A DNA stretch of 64,000 nucleotides from Zygaena filipendulae (lineage: Eukaryota > Arthropoda > Insecta > Lepidoptera > Zygaenidae), in contig CAJRBF020000012.1 in assembly GCA_907165275.2 (NCBI GenBank), positions 186,001-250,000 on the forward strand. The letters run 5' to 3'. Below the pieces are notes generated by a model that saw only the letters and a list, made by a program, of their open reading frames with translations, ran no database searches and was not told the DNA's origin. The translations under genes and the position numbers were made by a program. Positions 11,012-21,755 of this stretch are shown here, one piece after another (position 1 is the first letter of the stretch; each line of letters opens with the position of its first letter).

Positions 11012-11740
11012 TCATAGACGTCGACGAGTATCGCGGAGCTTTCTTGGGGCCTTTTCAGAGATCTTTATCACAGGTCTGGCACCCTTAGGACTGGAAGGCT
11101 CCACCAAACGTTCAACTTTTCCCGCATCACTAGACGGATGTTCAGACATCAGTCGATGGAGTTCGGACATTGTTTCAATCTTGCGCCGTGATTTGTCGGG
11201 GAGAATTATCACAATCTTGCCATCAGCAGACCAACATTTTTCAACACCATAGTGTTTTCTAGCTGCAATGAAAGTCTTGTGCCTGGTCTTAGTAAGAAAT
11301 TCGGAAATAGTCACACCAGAGCCTTTCAAAGTTGTTTTGGCATCCCAGACCAGATACCGGTGTTCCATGTCGCGGAATCTCACCAAAACCGGTCGGGTTT
11401 TAGTACGAGAGGACCCCAATCGATGACAGATCAGTAAATTATCGCCATTGACTTCAGTTATCCGCATTTGCTTGGATAACACAGTGGCAATAGTAGAGTG
11501 CAAGTTCTCATTGGGTTCTTCGGGGAGGCCATGAAACAGCAAGATCTTCCTGCGCATGGCTGCCTCATGTCGGTCCATACCAAGTGATAGCAATTCAAGC
11601 TGAGTTTTTATACCTGTGAGAGTTTGCAGGACAAAAGATTTGAATTCAGTAAACTCACGGGATAGTGAAGCCAGGTCTGAGTGCACTTCAACAGTGCCCA
11701 GTGCTGTGGCCTTTTGCAGCTTATCTTCATAATCTTGCAT
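11012..11740 (-). CDS. LINE1 ORF1: RNA-binding protein, 242 aa
   Basis: This is the LINE nucleic-acid-binding protein that packages the element RNA. The N-terminal ~60 residues are a probable coiled coil (leucine-rich, ASLSREFTEFKSFVLQTLTG). Then follows an RRM-like L1-ORF1p fold (RRKILLFHGLPEEPNENL, CHRLGSSRTKTRPVLVRF) and a basic C-terminus. The ATG is 9 bases from the 5' end of the insertion, and compared with ORF1 of LINE2 about 15-20 N-terminal residues are missing, so the true start was probably lost by 5' truncation. An identical copy lies at 18665-19393. Confidence 0.8.
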   Translation of the reverse strand: MQDYEDKLQKATALGTVEVHSDLASLSREFTEFKSFVLQTLTGIKTQLELLSLGMDRHEAAMRRKILLFHGLPEEPNENLHSTIATVLSKQMRITEVNGDNLLICHRLGSSRTKTRPVLVRFRDMEHRYLVWDAKTTLKGSGVTISEFLTKTRHKTFIAARKHYGVEKCWSADGKIVIILPDKSRRKIETMSELHRLMSEHPSSDAGKVERLVEPSSPKGARPVIKISEKAPRKLRDTRRRL

Positions 11741-11749
11741 TCGAGAGCC

Positions 11750-11904
11750 AATGTCATTTGTGAAGTTGGCATCTCATTCTTTAAATTGCGTTTAAATTGG
11801 TAAATCAACAGAACTATTGTTGAAATCTATCAGGAACTGTAGAACTATGCTGGATGCAAGTAAATCTGAAGTTTTTTTTGAGATGCCAACATTTGAGATG
11901 CTAG
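11750..11904. repeat. Satellite-like repeat, right part (third unit)
   Basis: This continues the unit broken by LINE1 (aatgtcatttgtgaagtt). It then diverges from the two units at 6641 and 6803 while keeping 'gaactgtagaactatgct' and 'gagatgc'. It gives way to the gypsy D fragment near 11905. Confidence 0.6.
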
Positions 11905-12887
11905 GTTCACAGTGACTCAAATTTCTATAGATGAAAAATCTCGTAAGTTAACTGCTTTTACAACGGATAATCATCAAAATCATAATGTATCAAATGAAAA
12001 GATGTCCTATGGGATTAAAAACAAGTCCCAGTGTGTTTTCAAGGTTAATGACAATTGCTATGTCTGGATTAAATTACAAACAATGTTTTATTTACTTAGA
12101 TGATTGTATTGTAATAGGAAATTCACTAATTTCTCATAATAGAATCTTATTAAAGTTTTAGAAAGATTAAGAAAAGTAAATCTTAAATTAAATCCGATGA
12201 AATGCGAATTTTTAAGAACTGAAATAATGTATTTAGGTCATAAAATTACTTCCAACGGTATATTGCCGACCCAGCGAAAATAGAAACTTTAAATCATTAC
12301 CCCAGGCCAACGAACACTGATGAAGTCAAACGATTCGTTGCCTTTGCAAACTACTATTATAGAAGGTTTATAAAAAACTTTGCTAATATTGCCTACCCCT
12401 TAAATCAACTGTGTAAGAAAAATATAACTTTTGTTTGGTCGCAACAGTGTGAATTAGCATTTCAGGATCTGAAAAACGCTTTAGTGAGCCCACCTGTTTT
12501 ACAGTATCCAGATTTTTCAGAAAATAATACATTCAGGTTACAGACTGACGCATCAAAAGTAGGCTTAGGCGCCATACTATCTAATAACAATGGACAGGTT
12601 GTAGCGTACGCCAGCCGCAACTTGAAACCAGCAAAAACAAGATATCCTATTATTGACTTGGAATTATTAGCGATAGTATGGGCGACAAGACATTTTAGAC
12701 CTTATTTGTATGGTCGTAAATTTAAAATTGTTACTGACCATAAGCCACTTATTTATCTTTTTAACATGACAGATCCTTCGAGTAGATTGACAAAATTTAG
12801 ACTATATTTAGAAGAATTCGATTTTGAAATAGAGTATATCCCGGGTCGAAATAATGCTGCTGCAGACGCATTAAGTCGAATCCCGAT
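11905..12887 (+). pseudogene. Gypsy element D: decayed reverse transcriptase and RNase H
   Basis: This stretch starts in the middle of a Ty3/gypsy reverse transcriptase (ISIDEKSRKLTAFTT) and holds the catalytic YLDD near 12094-12105. It passes through at least two frame breaks (near 11990 and 12270), then reads the RT connection region and RNase H (TDASKVGLGAILS, HKPLIYLF, ADALSRI). The 5' half of the element is absent. At 12888 it is interrupted by element C; the target-site copy CCGAT (12883-12887) recurs at 53840-53844, where the rest of D continues. Not functional. Confidence 0.85.
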
Positions 12888-12966
12888 TGTAGTGATACGA
12901 CCATTTACGTGACATAGACTGATTTTATTAATACCCACATACATTTCAATATCTCAGTATACAACA
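12888..12966 (-). repeat. 3' LTR of mag-like element C (79 bp)
   Basis: The 79 bases are identical to 53761-53839 and have TGT...ACA ends. On the minus strand a polypurine tract (GAGGAGGAACA, 12967-12978) precedes the LTR, as expected for a 3' LTR. The very short LTR matches the mag family described from Bombyx. Confidence 0.88.
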
Positions 12967-13750
12967 TGTTCCTCCTCAACCAAATCATCCAATTTAGCTA
13001 ACAACACTTATTTATTTATTTGCCTGAATCACAATGTTCGACTGATATGAATTATAATATAAGCAATGATATAAAATAAAACTAAAAAACATAAAATAAT
13101 ATGAAATAAAATGAAAAAGATAAAAAGATTTAATGATATAATACTAGTAATTTTTAATTATTTTTTTTTTTTTAATGCATGCATGCGATACTTTATGATC
13201 AGCTGTTTCAAATCATGGGTTTCAGGGTTCTAACAGACAAAATTATATAAATTAATCTTCATTTTTGGCAGAAGAAGTTTTTGAGTTTCTCTTTAGCTGC
13301 CGTTGCAGCTGCCCTTTCCCTGCTTTTACTTGGTGCTATTTGAGGAGAGTGTGGAAATAGCAGATTTTCCTCATCGCGATCCGGGCGTACTTCCTGTCGC
13401 TCTGATTCATTAGGAGTTGGGCTGGTGCCTATGTGATCTGAGGTGAAGTCATCCACAGCTGTTGCGTGTTGCGGTGAGCCCACGGTTCTCGACACTGGAG
13501 CGCTAAGCTTGATGAGGTGTTTGCGATTTCTACGCAATACTCTTCCCGAGCTATCCACTACAAAGTAGGAGCGTGGCTCCGGAGCGGTCCCCACGACGCG
13601 TGCTCGCTCGCGCCGTGATCCTTCTAATGCCACTACGTCGTCTCCCATGGCCAGTTCGGGGAGTGGTCGAGCTCGGGCATCGTACCATTGTTTATTTCGG
13701 TTTTGATTCCGAATTAGATTCCTATAGTCGGATGCATTGTCTCTTGCCGG
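12967..13750 (-). pseudogene. pol: Mag-like element C: 3' end of pol and 3' UTR
   Basis: On the minus strand, 13750-13259 encodes the C-terminal tail of Pol after the integrase core (QWYDARARPLPELAMGDDVV, SYFVVDSSGRVLRRN), a basic chromatin/DNA-binding-like end finishing KNFFCQK. It joins in frame, across element B, to the ORF that ends at 50941. An internal ATG makes a 129-aa frame (13259-13648), but it is part of this tail and not a gene of its own. 12967-13258 is AT-rich 3' UTR with a poly(T) run. Confidence 0.82.
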
Positions 13751-14487
13751 TGTGACGACCCATAAGGTCCTACAAAATTTTTTTGGTTATAATTAAAAAC
13801 TTAAATAATTATTAAAGTATAGAAGATAATAAAATACACCTATAAAATTGCATTTAAAACATATTAGAGGACATTGCGGTTCAAATAACATCGAAAACAA
13901 GTTTTAGTACGTTTATCAATAATAACTCCTAAACTAAATAAGTTAGGACAAAATATTATATGAAGGAAAGTGCTTGTATTAGGGAATACCAAATGTATAT
14001 TGAATTTCGAGAGTATAGGAGCAAGTTAGAAAACGCGAATCCCCCCATGCAGGCGTCTCGGAATACAGGGCCGAGCGCACCGCCAGTATCCACGAGCCGT
14101 ATATCTACGGGGAATACGGAGGTAAAAAATGTCCTGACGACAAAAGTTTGTTGGGAAGTAAATTGATAATAGTGTAATAATAAACGAATGCGCTGGGGAG
14201 GGAACGTCTAAGGGACAACAAATATAATATTATTGCACATTTATCAAACATAAAATTTATTTTCTCATACAAATTTTTTAATAAATAATATTCATGCAAA
14301 GTACGTCGTGGTCGAGCGGTCTGCGCGCAGAACGATTTATCGGTTTGTGCAAGGATTCGTACACGCGACCTGGAAGTTTCGTCATTACGCATTGTGTCCT
14401 GATTGCGTTGTGCAGAGGCGAGCATGCGCGATTGTGATACTTGGTGGTCGCATGAAAGCGTATGTGGGCCGATGCGCCTCGTGAACG
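13751..14487 (+). repeat. 5' LTR of element B, first 737 bp
   Basis: Matches 48230-48966 without indels. It breaks off after 'gcctcgtgaacg', where an inverted LTR copy begins two bases later. Confidence 0.9.
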
Positions 14488-14489
14488 GT

Positions 14490-16654
14490 TTTGTCGGTTT
14501 AACCCCGGTCAACATCTCGTCAAAAGCTACCATTCCTGGCTCAGATGGCTCAGACATTGCCAGGACGCATAAATATATTTAATAAACCACCCAGACGATT
14601 CTATTCCAAGGTCGACCAGATTTTGTCCCCTCAGCATGACGCAAGCATTGGCCACAGGAACCTCAAGTACTACGTGAAATGATTGTTGGCACTGCAACCA
14701 ATCCCGACGTCAAACTGAAGGTAAGGCTTCCAGTTAATACATAAGTATTCGCCGGAAGGTGGTATAGCCCCTCCTGCGCTATTCCACGGTGATGACCATC
14801 CAGCACAATGCCTTCGTCACCTCCCCCAACCTGTTTCACAAGGTAGAGGATCATTCTAGATAGTTACATCTAAGATCATTCACCAGCGTCCGCTTCAGGA
14901 ATCCAGTGAGGAGACTGTACGTCCCCAGTCCGAAGACTACCGCCGCGTTGGAGCCATGGTGAGCCCTTGAATATGTGCCAGCCCGAAGACCAGGGTTGGG
15001 TGGGACCACCACAAACCAAACCCCAGCACAGTGATCCAAAATTGTATGTGTGTGTTGTCGGAGACCAATCTCTCCCTGGAACCTGGAACTTCAGCTGATG
15101 AACTCTCTGTCATACTGCAAGCAGTGAGGCCGTAGCCTAGCCGTAGCTGTAGAGTTGAATGGCTCTCTCTCCCCTGTGAACCCACTCGGGCATCCAACTC
15201 GTTCTGCCACATCAGAACATTGGCAAGCACATCGTGTTGAAAAACACAAAGGTTGCCGAGAATCTAGCGTCAGCGACGAGGTCGCCAACAGCCGATCCCC
15301 CAGCCTCTGCACAACGGTCTCGATCGCAAAGCGCAGGGACCTACGTAAGCATACATGTGGTTGCGAGTCACAGTAGCTCCAGTCTGTCTCTGCAGCCAGC
15401 AATCGAGCCACAGAGCGCATTGGCCCATCGATAATATTTGTAATAAAAAGAAAGGTAAAACAGAAAGAAGAGCGAACAACCCTTCCCTGGTGTAGGAGAG
15501 GGCCGGCATCTCCAGTCAGCCGCATCGGTGATATGTAGATTGAATAACACGGAAGGCGTTGTTATTCAAGGTAAGATACAAGGCGCACAACGAAACTCGT
15601 CACGGCGCAGATGACTCAAGGCGCGGATTTTTACCCATCTACGCCATCATACGCTCGCGACGTGCAATGTCCAACCGTTCAAGATTAGAGTTCCGTTTGC
15701 TTCGAGCCTATTTGGTACTGTGATTTGAAGATCCTTCCTCGTGACTAATGTTTTCAGGTCTACGCTCGAGATATCCTAACGGACGTCAAGTGCACTGACA
15801 GACCTTCGCACAAAAACATTAAACCACTCTGCGCTATCGCTCGCTCAACAAGACTATTCGTAACGAACCGTCTTTTGTAATGATAAAATCAATACAAATA
15901 TTCTACTCAAAGCATCTCGTTCACGAGGCGCATCGGCCCACATACGCTTTCATGCGACCACCAAGTATCACAATCGCGCATGCTCGCCTCTGCACAACGC
16001 AATCAGGACACAATGCGTAATGACGAAACTTCCAGGTCGCGTGTACGAATCCTTGCACAAACCGATAAATCGTTCTGCGCGCAGACCGCTCGACCACGAC
16101 GTACTTTGCATGAATATTATTTATTAAAAAATTTGTATGAGAAAATAAATTTTATGTTTGATAAATGTGCAATAATATTATATTTGTTGTCCCTTAGACG
16201 TTCCCTCCCCAGCGCATTCGTTTATTATTACACTATTATCAATTTACTTCCCAACAAACTTTTGTCGTCAGGACATTTTTTACCTCCGTATTCCCCGTAG
16301 ATATACGGCTCGTGGATACTGGCGGTGCGCTCGGCCCTGTATTCCGAGACGCCTGCATGGGGGGATTCGCGTTTTCTAACTTGCTCCTATACTCTCGAAA
16401 TTCAATATACATTTGGTATTCCCTAATACAAGCACTTTCCTTCATATAATATTTTGTCCTAACTTATTTAGTTTAGGAGTTATTATTGATAAACGTACTA
16501 AAACTTGTTTTCGATGTTATTTGAACCGCAATGTCCTCTAATATGTTTTAAATGCAATTTTATAGGTGTATTTTATTATCTTCTATACTTTAATAATTAT
16601 TTAAGTTTTTAATTATAACCAAAAAAATTTTGTAGGACCTTATGGGTCGTCACA
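14490..16654 (-). repeat. Inverted copy of element B LTR (positions 1-2165)
   Basis: It is the reverse complement of 48230-50394, with a constant coordinate sum (64884) and at least one base change (a stretch reading LCFS in one copy and FCFS in the other). It stops exactly at the LTR position where LINE2 interrupts the forward LTR (50394/50395). The ORFs inside (such as 15091-15525) are chance frames in the LTR. Confidence 0.9.
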
Positions 16655-17146
16655 CCGGCAAGAGACAATGCATCCGACTATAGGAATCTAATTCGGAATC
16701 AAAACCGAAATAAACAATGGTACGATGCCCGAGCTCGACCACTCCCCGAACTGGCCATGGGAGACGACGTAGTGGCATTAGAAGGATCACGGCGCGAGCG
16801 AGCACGCGTCGTGGGGACCGCTCCGGAGCCACGCTCCTACTTTGTAGTGGATAGCTCGGGAAGAGTATTGCGTAGAAATCGCAAACACCTCATCAAGCTT
16901 AGCGCTCCAGTGTCGAGAACCGTGGGCTCACCGCAACACGCAACAGCTGTGGATGACTTCACCTCAGATCACATAGGCACCAGCCCAACTCCTAATGAAT
17001 CAGAGCGACAGGAAGTACGCCCGGATCGCGATGAGGAAAATCTGCTATTTCCACACTCTCCTCAAATAGCACCAAGTAAAAGCAGGGAAAGGGCAGCTGC
17101 AACGGCAGCTAAAGAGAAACTCAAAAACTTCTTCTGCCAAAAATGA
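16655..17146 (+). pseudogene. Inverted duplicate of element C pol tail
   Basis: Exact reverse complement of 13259-13750: the Pol C-terminal tail, without its upstream part. Confidence 0.85.
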
Positions 17147-17517
17147 AGATTAATTTATATAATTTTGTCTGTTAGAACCCTGAAACCCATGATTTGAAAC
17201 AGCTGATCATAAAGTATCGCATGCATGCATTAAAAAAAAAAAAATAATTAAAAATTACTAGTATTATATCATTAAATCTTTTTATCTTTTTCATTTTATT
17301 TCATATTATTTTATGTTTTTTAGTTTTATTTTATATCATTGCTTATATTATAATTCATATCAGTCGAACATTGTGATTCAGGCAAATAAATAAATAAGTG
17401 TTGTTAGCTAAATTGGATGATTTGGTTGAGGAGGAACATGTTGTATACTGAGATATTGAAATGTATGTGGGTATTAATAAAATCAGTCTATGTCACGTAA
17501 ATGGTCGTATCACTACA
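17147..17517 (+). repeat. Inverted duplicate of element C 3' UTR and LTR
   Basis: Mirror of 12888-13258. The 79-bp LTR is at 17439-17517, preceded by the polypurine tract. Confidence 0.85.
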
Positions 17518-18500
17518 ATCGGGATTCGACTTAATGCGTCTGCAGCAGCATTATTTCGACCCGGGATATACTCTATTTCAAAATCGAATTCTTCTAAATA
17601 TAGTCTAAATTTTGTCAATCTACTCGAAGGATCTGTCATGTTAAAAAGATAAATAAGTGGCTTATGGTCAGTAACAATTTTAAATTTACGACCATACAAA
17701 TAAGGTCTAAAATGTCTTGTCGCCCATACTATCGCTAATAATTCCAAGTCAATAATAGGATATCTTGTTTTTGCTGGTTTCAAGTTGCGGCTGGCGTACG
17801 CTACAACCTGTCCATTGTTATTAGATAGTATGGCGCCTAAGCCTACTTTTGATGCGTCAGTCTGTAACCTGAATGTATTATTTTCTGAAAAATCTGGATA
17901 CTGTAAAACAGGTGGGCTCACTAAAGCGTTTTTCAGATCCTGAAATGCTAATTCACACTGTTGCGACCAAACAAAAGTTATATTTTTCTTACACAGTTGA
18001 TTTAAGGGGTAGGCAATATTAGCAAAGTTTTTTATAAACCTTCTATAATAGTAGTTTGCAAAGGCAACGAATCGTTTGACTTCATCAGTGTTCGTTGGCC
18101 TGGGGTAATGATTTAAAGTTTCTATTTTCGCTGGGTCGGCAATATACCGTTGGAAGTAATTTTATGACCTAAATACATTATTTCAGTTCTTAAAAATTCG
18201 CATTTCATCGGATTTAATTTAAGATTTACTTTTCTTAATCTTTCTAAAACTTTAATAAGATTCTATTATGAGAAATTAGTGAATTTCCTATTACAATACA
18301 ATCATCTAAGTAAATAAAACATTGTTTGTAATTTAATCCAGACATAGCAATTGTCATTAACCTTGAAAACACACTGGGACTTGTTTTTAATCCCATAGGA
18401 CATCTTTTCATTTGATACATTATGATTTTGATGATTATCCGTTGTAAAAGCAGTTAACTTACGAGATTTTTCATCTATAGAAATTTGAGTCACTGTGAAC
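17518..18500 (-). pseudogene. Inverted duplicate of gypsy D RT/RNase H fragment
   Basis: Mirror of 11905-12887 with the same frame breaks. 18501-18655 mirrors the satellite unit at 11750-11904. Confidence 0.85.
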
Positions 18501-18655
18501 CTAGCATCTCAAATGTTGGCATCTCAAAAAAAACTTCAGATTTACTTGCATCCAGCATAGTTCTACAGTTCCTGATAGATTTCAACAATAGTTCTGTTGA
18601 TTTACCAATTTAAACGCAATTTAAAGAATGAGATGCCAACTTCACAAATGACATT

Positions 18656-20418
18656 GGCTCTCGAATGCAAGATTATGAAGATAAGCTGCAAAAGGCCACA
18701 GCACTGGGCACTGTTGAAGTGCACTCAGACCTGGCTTCACTATCCCGTGAGTTTACTGAATTCAAATCTTTTGTCCTGCAAACTCTCACAGGTATAAAAA
18801 CTCAGCTTGAATTGCTATCACTTGGTATGGACCGACATGAGGCAGCCATGCGCAGGAAGATCTTGCTGTTTCATGGCCTCCCCGAAGAACCCAATGAGAA
18901 CTTGCACTCTACTATTGCCACTGTGTTATCCAAGCAAATGCGGATAACTGAAGTCAATGGCGATAATTTACTGATCTGTCATCGATTGGGGTCCTCTCGT
19001 ACTAAAACCCGACCGGTTTTGGTGAGATTCCGCGACATGGAACACCGGTATCTGGTCTGGGATGCCAAAACAACTTTGAAAGGCTCTGGTGTGACTATTT
19101 CCGAATTTCTTACTAAGACCAGGCACAAGACTTTCATTGCAGCTAGAAAACACTATGGTGTTGAAAAATGTTGGTCTGCTGATGGCAAGATTGTGATAAT
19201 TCTCCCCGACAAATCACGGCGCAAGATTGAAACAATGTCCGAACTCCATCGACTGATGTCTGAACATCCGTCTAGTGATGCGGGAAAAGTTGAACGTTTG
19301 GTGGAGCCTTCCAGTCCTAAGGGTGCCAGACCTGTGATAAAGATCTCTGAAAAGGCCCCAAGAAAGCTCCGCGATACTCGTCGACGTCTATGATTTGTTG
19401 TTTGCTCATCATTATAGCGTAGTGATATTATTAGTTGCAAACATTCCATAACGTATTTGCGTAGGTATTTAATATAGCTATCAGTCAGCCTCAAGGGCAC
19501 CTTTTCTTGACAAAAGATACTTTTTGTTCACTAATTTCGTTTATACCCTCTACATTACTAAAATAAGATGAATGTTTTTAATTATTTCTTAATATTTGTT
19601 TTTTTTTTTTTAACTGATGTGACAGTTGACGGCAAGCTGGCAATGACAACGGTTTTGTTTTTTTTTTATTTTTTTTTACTCTTGCTTCCATGGAACTAGA
19701 TCTTTACTTTTCTTACTTGTGTAACTTTTGTTAGTTTTAACATAGGGTCGAGCTTCATGTTAAGTTTTAATTAATATCAGAATTATGTTAAACTCAAAAC
19801 ATGACGTTATAGTTAAACCGATAGACACCATGCTTTATGTAATATATGTACGAAAATGCTTAACTGCTCTGGTTGATCTAAGTATTTATAGATATTGCCT
19901 ATGTAAGTTACTTTTTACGGTGCTATGTATACCTTTGTTATTATTTTGTTGTCGACTGCTATTCCTATTCTTCGTCATGCTTATTCTATGCTTTCAAAAT
20001 TTTATTTTCTTTCATGATACTTGGATGGGTGGGTTTGCCAAGCTGATCAGGAAATTTTATTTATTGTTATTATTATTATTTTTGCTATCTTATACTTATT
20101 TTATATTATTATTTATATTTGTCCCGTTATTATTTGAATTTTTGCTACACGCAGATTATGGATGGCATGAGTACTGCCGATGATAGCTTTTTCTCATGTT
20201 CCTCGTCTTGCAGTCCACCAAGCACATACGGTTCTCCTACTACAGATCTAGCACTAGGTGATCTCATTTCCTCTGTATTCTCTAGCTTTCCTCATAACTT
20301 CAATGTAGCCCATATTAATTGTCAGAGTGTCCCAAGCCATTACACTGATCTACTGGCATCAATTAATAGTGTACATCTTGATGCATTATTGATCTCGGAG
20401 TCTTTCTTAAAGCCCTCT
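18656..20418 (+). mobile_element. LINE1 duplicate, 3'-truncated, inverted
   Basis: Mirror of 9987-11749. It keeps ORF1, the inter-ORF region and the first ~87 codons of ORF2, then ends abruptly at 20418 where Maverick sequence begins. Confidence 0.9.
18665..19393 (+). CDS. LINE1 ORF1 duplicate, 242 aa
   Basis: Identical in sequence to the ORF at 11012-11740 (coiled coil plus RRM-like nucleic-acid-binding protein). It is intact here but belongs to a broken LINE copy. Confidence 0.78.
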   Translation: MQDYEDKLQKATALGTVEVHSDLASLSREFTEFKSFVLQTLTGIKTQLELLSLGMDRHEAAMRRKILLFHGLPEEPNENLHSTIATVLSKQMRITEVNGDNLLICHRLGSSRTKTRPVLVRFRDMEHRYLVWDAKTTLKGSGVTISEFLTKTRHKTFIAARKHYGVEKCWSADGKIVIILPDKSRRKIETMSELHRLMSEHPSSDAGKVERLVEPSSPKGARPVIKISEKAPRKLRDTRRRL

Positions 20419-20442
20419 TTTCATGTCGCTATCCGTAATTAA
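20158..20442 (+). pseudogene. LINE1 ORF2 duplicate, truncated after ~87 codons
   Basis: Starts as ORF2 of LINE1 (MDGMSTADD) and covers only the beginning of the endonuclease (FNVAHINCQSV, LISESFLKPS). At 20418/20419 the frame runs into inverted Maverick DNA and stops eight codons later. Not functional. Confidence 0.85.
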
Positions 20443-20973
20443 TTTTAAATCGATATCTTTTTTAAGCAACAATTGTTTTAAGCCAGGAGTGGTAGCGTAC
20501 TTATGTCCAGCTACAGATATAAATCGATCACCGATCGTTATAGGAGATGAACCTAACATAAGTTTTCCTTTTTCTGATCTAACACCAAATACAACATCAT
20601 CTAACGCCTCTGAAGACACAGACCATGACGAGGTATTTTTATCATCGAGAGTTGTATCAATAACGGATGAAACTGAGGGGTCTGTGTCTAAATCAGATTC
20701 TGAATTATCTGTATAATAATTATCACTGCTCTCATCCTTGGTGTCTTTAACAGTACCGGTGTTATGGTTGGTGTTGCCTTCAGATTTTTCAATCAGCTTT
20801 TGTTTTGTTGCTTTTTCATTAGCTTTCGTAAATTGAGCAAGAGGTTCTGTGACCGGCTTGAACACGGTTTCCAATGCACGTTTATTTTCAATTTCGACAT
20901 TTCTCATTTTTCGCACCTTTTTCTTAACTGCTTCTGCAGCATCAACAATTCGTCTTTTTAATGATTTTTCCAT
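20419..20973 (-). pseudogene. Maverick conserved protein, truncated copy
   Basis: The first 185 codons of the 291-aa Maverick protein (copy at 28852-29727). The frame then crosses the breakpoint at 20418 into LINE1 DNA and ends after three unrelated codons. The conserved C-terminal YWDDPNELVERL region is missing. Confidence 0.88.
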
Positions 20974-21068
20974 TATAACCGGACGAGTCGTTAATGATTT
21001 AGCATCCGATAACGAATGAAGTTTAAAACATGCGTTCCTCTATTTAAAGGTATTATTTATGTTCTTTG

Positions 21069-21755
21069 TTAGTCGAACACCACAAAAGTGTCTAATTTGT
21101 TTCTATAGCAACCATTATTTTTAGTACAATCCTTGTTTATAACCAAATAATTGTAAGGATTGATCCAAATCTTTGAACACAGTTCGCGAAATTGACGCCA
21201 CGTCATGTCTGTATTAACGTGCTCATCATAAACATGTTTCATATTGGTTTCATCTTGTTTAAAAAGTATAATTAAATTCGCGTTATCTCTCACTAACTGT
21301 TTAGGGATTTTACTATATGTTTGGTTGAGATAAAAACAATCAATATATTTGTGTCTACCCATTGCAAAGTAATCTCGTATGTTATTTTGATTTTCACATG
21401 CAACGTCGTCAAATACAATCACGGAGTAGGGTTTAGCATCTTGTAGACTTAAAACTTCATCTTTATCACGATACTTTTCAAATAAAACATTTGGAACTCG
21501 TTCCAAAACCTTTTCTAAAAACACATATTTTGGTTGTTGTAATGTTTTAGAATAAACATACACATTTCGATAATGTAACCCGTTTTCGTGCAAAAGTAGT
21601 CCAATCATCAAATTTGTTTTCCCACAGCTCGACGGTCCACAAATGATGCATCGTACAGTGCTAGGTAGAAGACTTCCATGACGTGACATGGTATTTTTTA
21701 CTTCGACAAAAACATTATCAATATTTAACGATTGTGACTGTTTAACAAACTTCAT
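21069..21755 (-). CDS. Maverick packaging ATPase, third copy, 228 aa
   Basis: Same protein as at 28070-28756, with Walker A (GPSSCGKT) and Walker B (VIVFDDV) intact. The frame is complete, and about 330 bases of subterminal Maverick DNA lie upstream of it, so it could keep its promoter although the rest of the element is missing. Confidence 0.85.
   Translation of the reverse strand: MKFVKQSQSLNIDNVFVEVKNTMSRHGSLLPSTVRCIICGPSSCGKTNLMIGLLLHENGLHYRNVYVYSKTLQQPKYVFLEKVLERVPNVLFEKYRDKDEVLSLQDAKPYSVIVFDDVACENQNNIRDYFAMGRHKYIDCFYLNQTYSKIPKQLVRDNANLIILFKQDETNMKHVYDEHVNTDMTWRQFRELCSKIWINPYNYLVINKDCTKNNGCYRNKLDTFVVFD

Larger units (their letters stand above)
6905..11749 (-). mobile_element. LINE1: CR1/Jockey-type non-LTR retrotransposon
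   Basis: The element is on the minus strand with two ORFs and a (TAAA)n 3' tail at 6905-6926. The flanking bases AATGTC (6899-6904 and 11750-11755) form a 6-bp target-site duplication inside the satellite-like repeat. The 5' end lies only 9 bases before the ORF1 ATG, so the copy is probably slightly 5'-truncated; ORF1 of LINE2 is longer at its N-terminus. 7080-7150 is an (AAT)n-rich microsatellite in the 3' UTR. Confidence 0.85.
9987..20418. repeat. Large inverted repeat, two 4501-bp arms around a 1430-bp spacer
   Basis: 9987-14487 and 15918-20418 are reverse complements. Matching positions always sum to 30405, so there is no insertion or deletion over 4.5 kb, and all ORF pairs I compared are identical. 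The arms hold the 5' part of LINE1, a satellite unit, the element D fragment, the 3' end of element C and the first 737 bases of the element B LTR. The spacer is the rest of an inverted B LTR. Confidence 0.93.

Noticed and set aside
13259..13648. 129-aa ORF as an independent gene (also 16757-17146)
   Set aside because: It is the tail of the mag-like Pol; the reading frame continues upstream and joins the main ORF across element B.
15091..15525. 144-aa frame in the LTR of element B (also 49359-49793)
   Set aside because: It lies in LTR DNA on one strand with several overlapping frames on the other, shows no protein family, and is not kept in the related LTRs of element A or the relic at 55160.
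9987..20418. The inverted repeat as terminal repeats of a single large transposon
   Set aside because: The arms cut through several unrelated elements at arbitrary points, and there is no target duplication or transposase between them.
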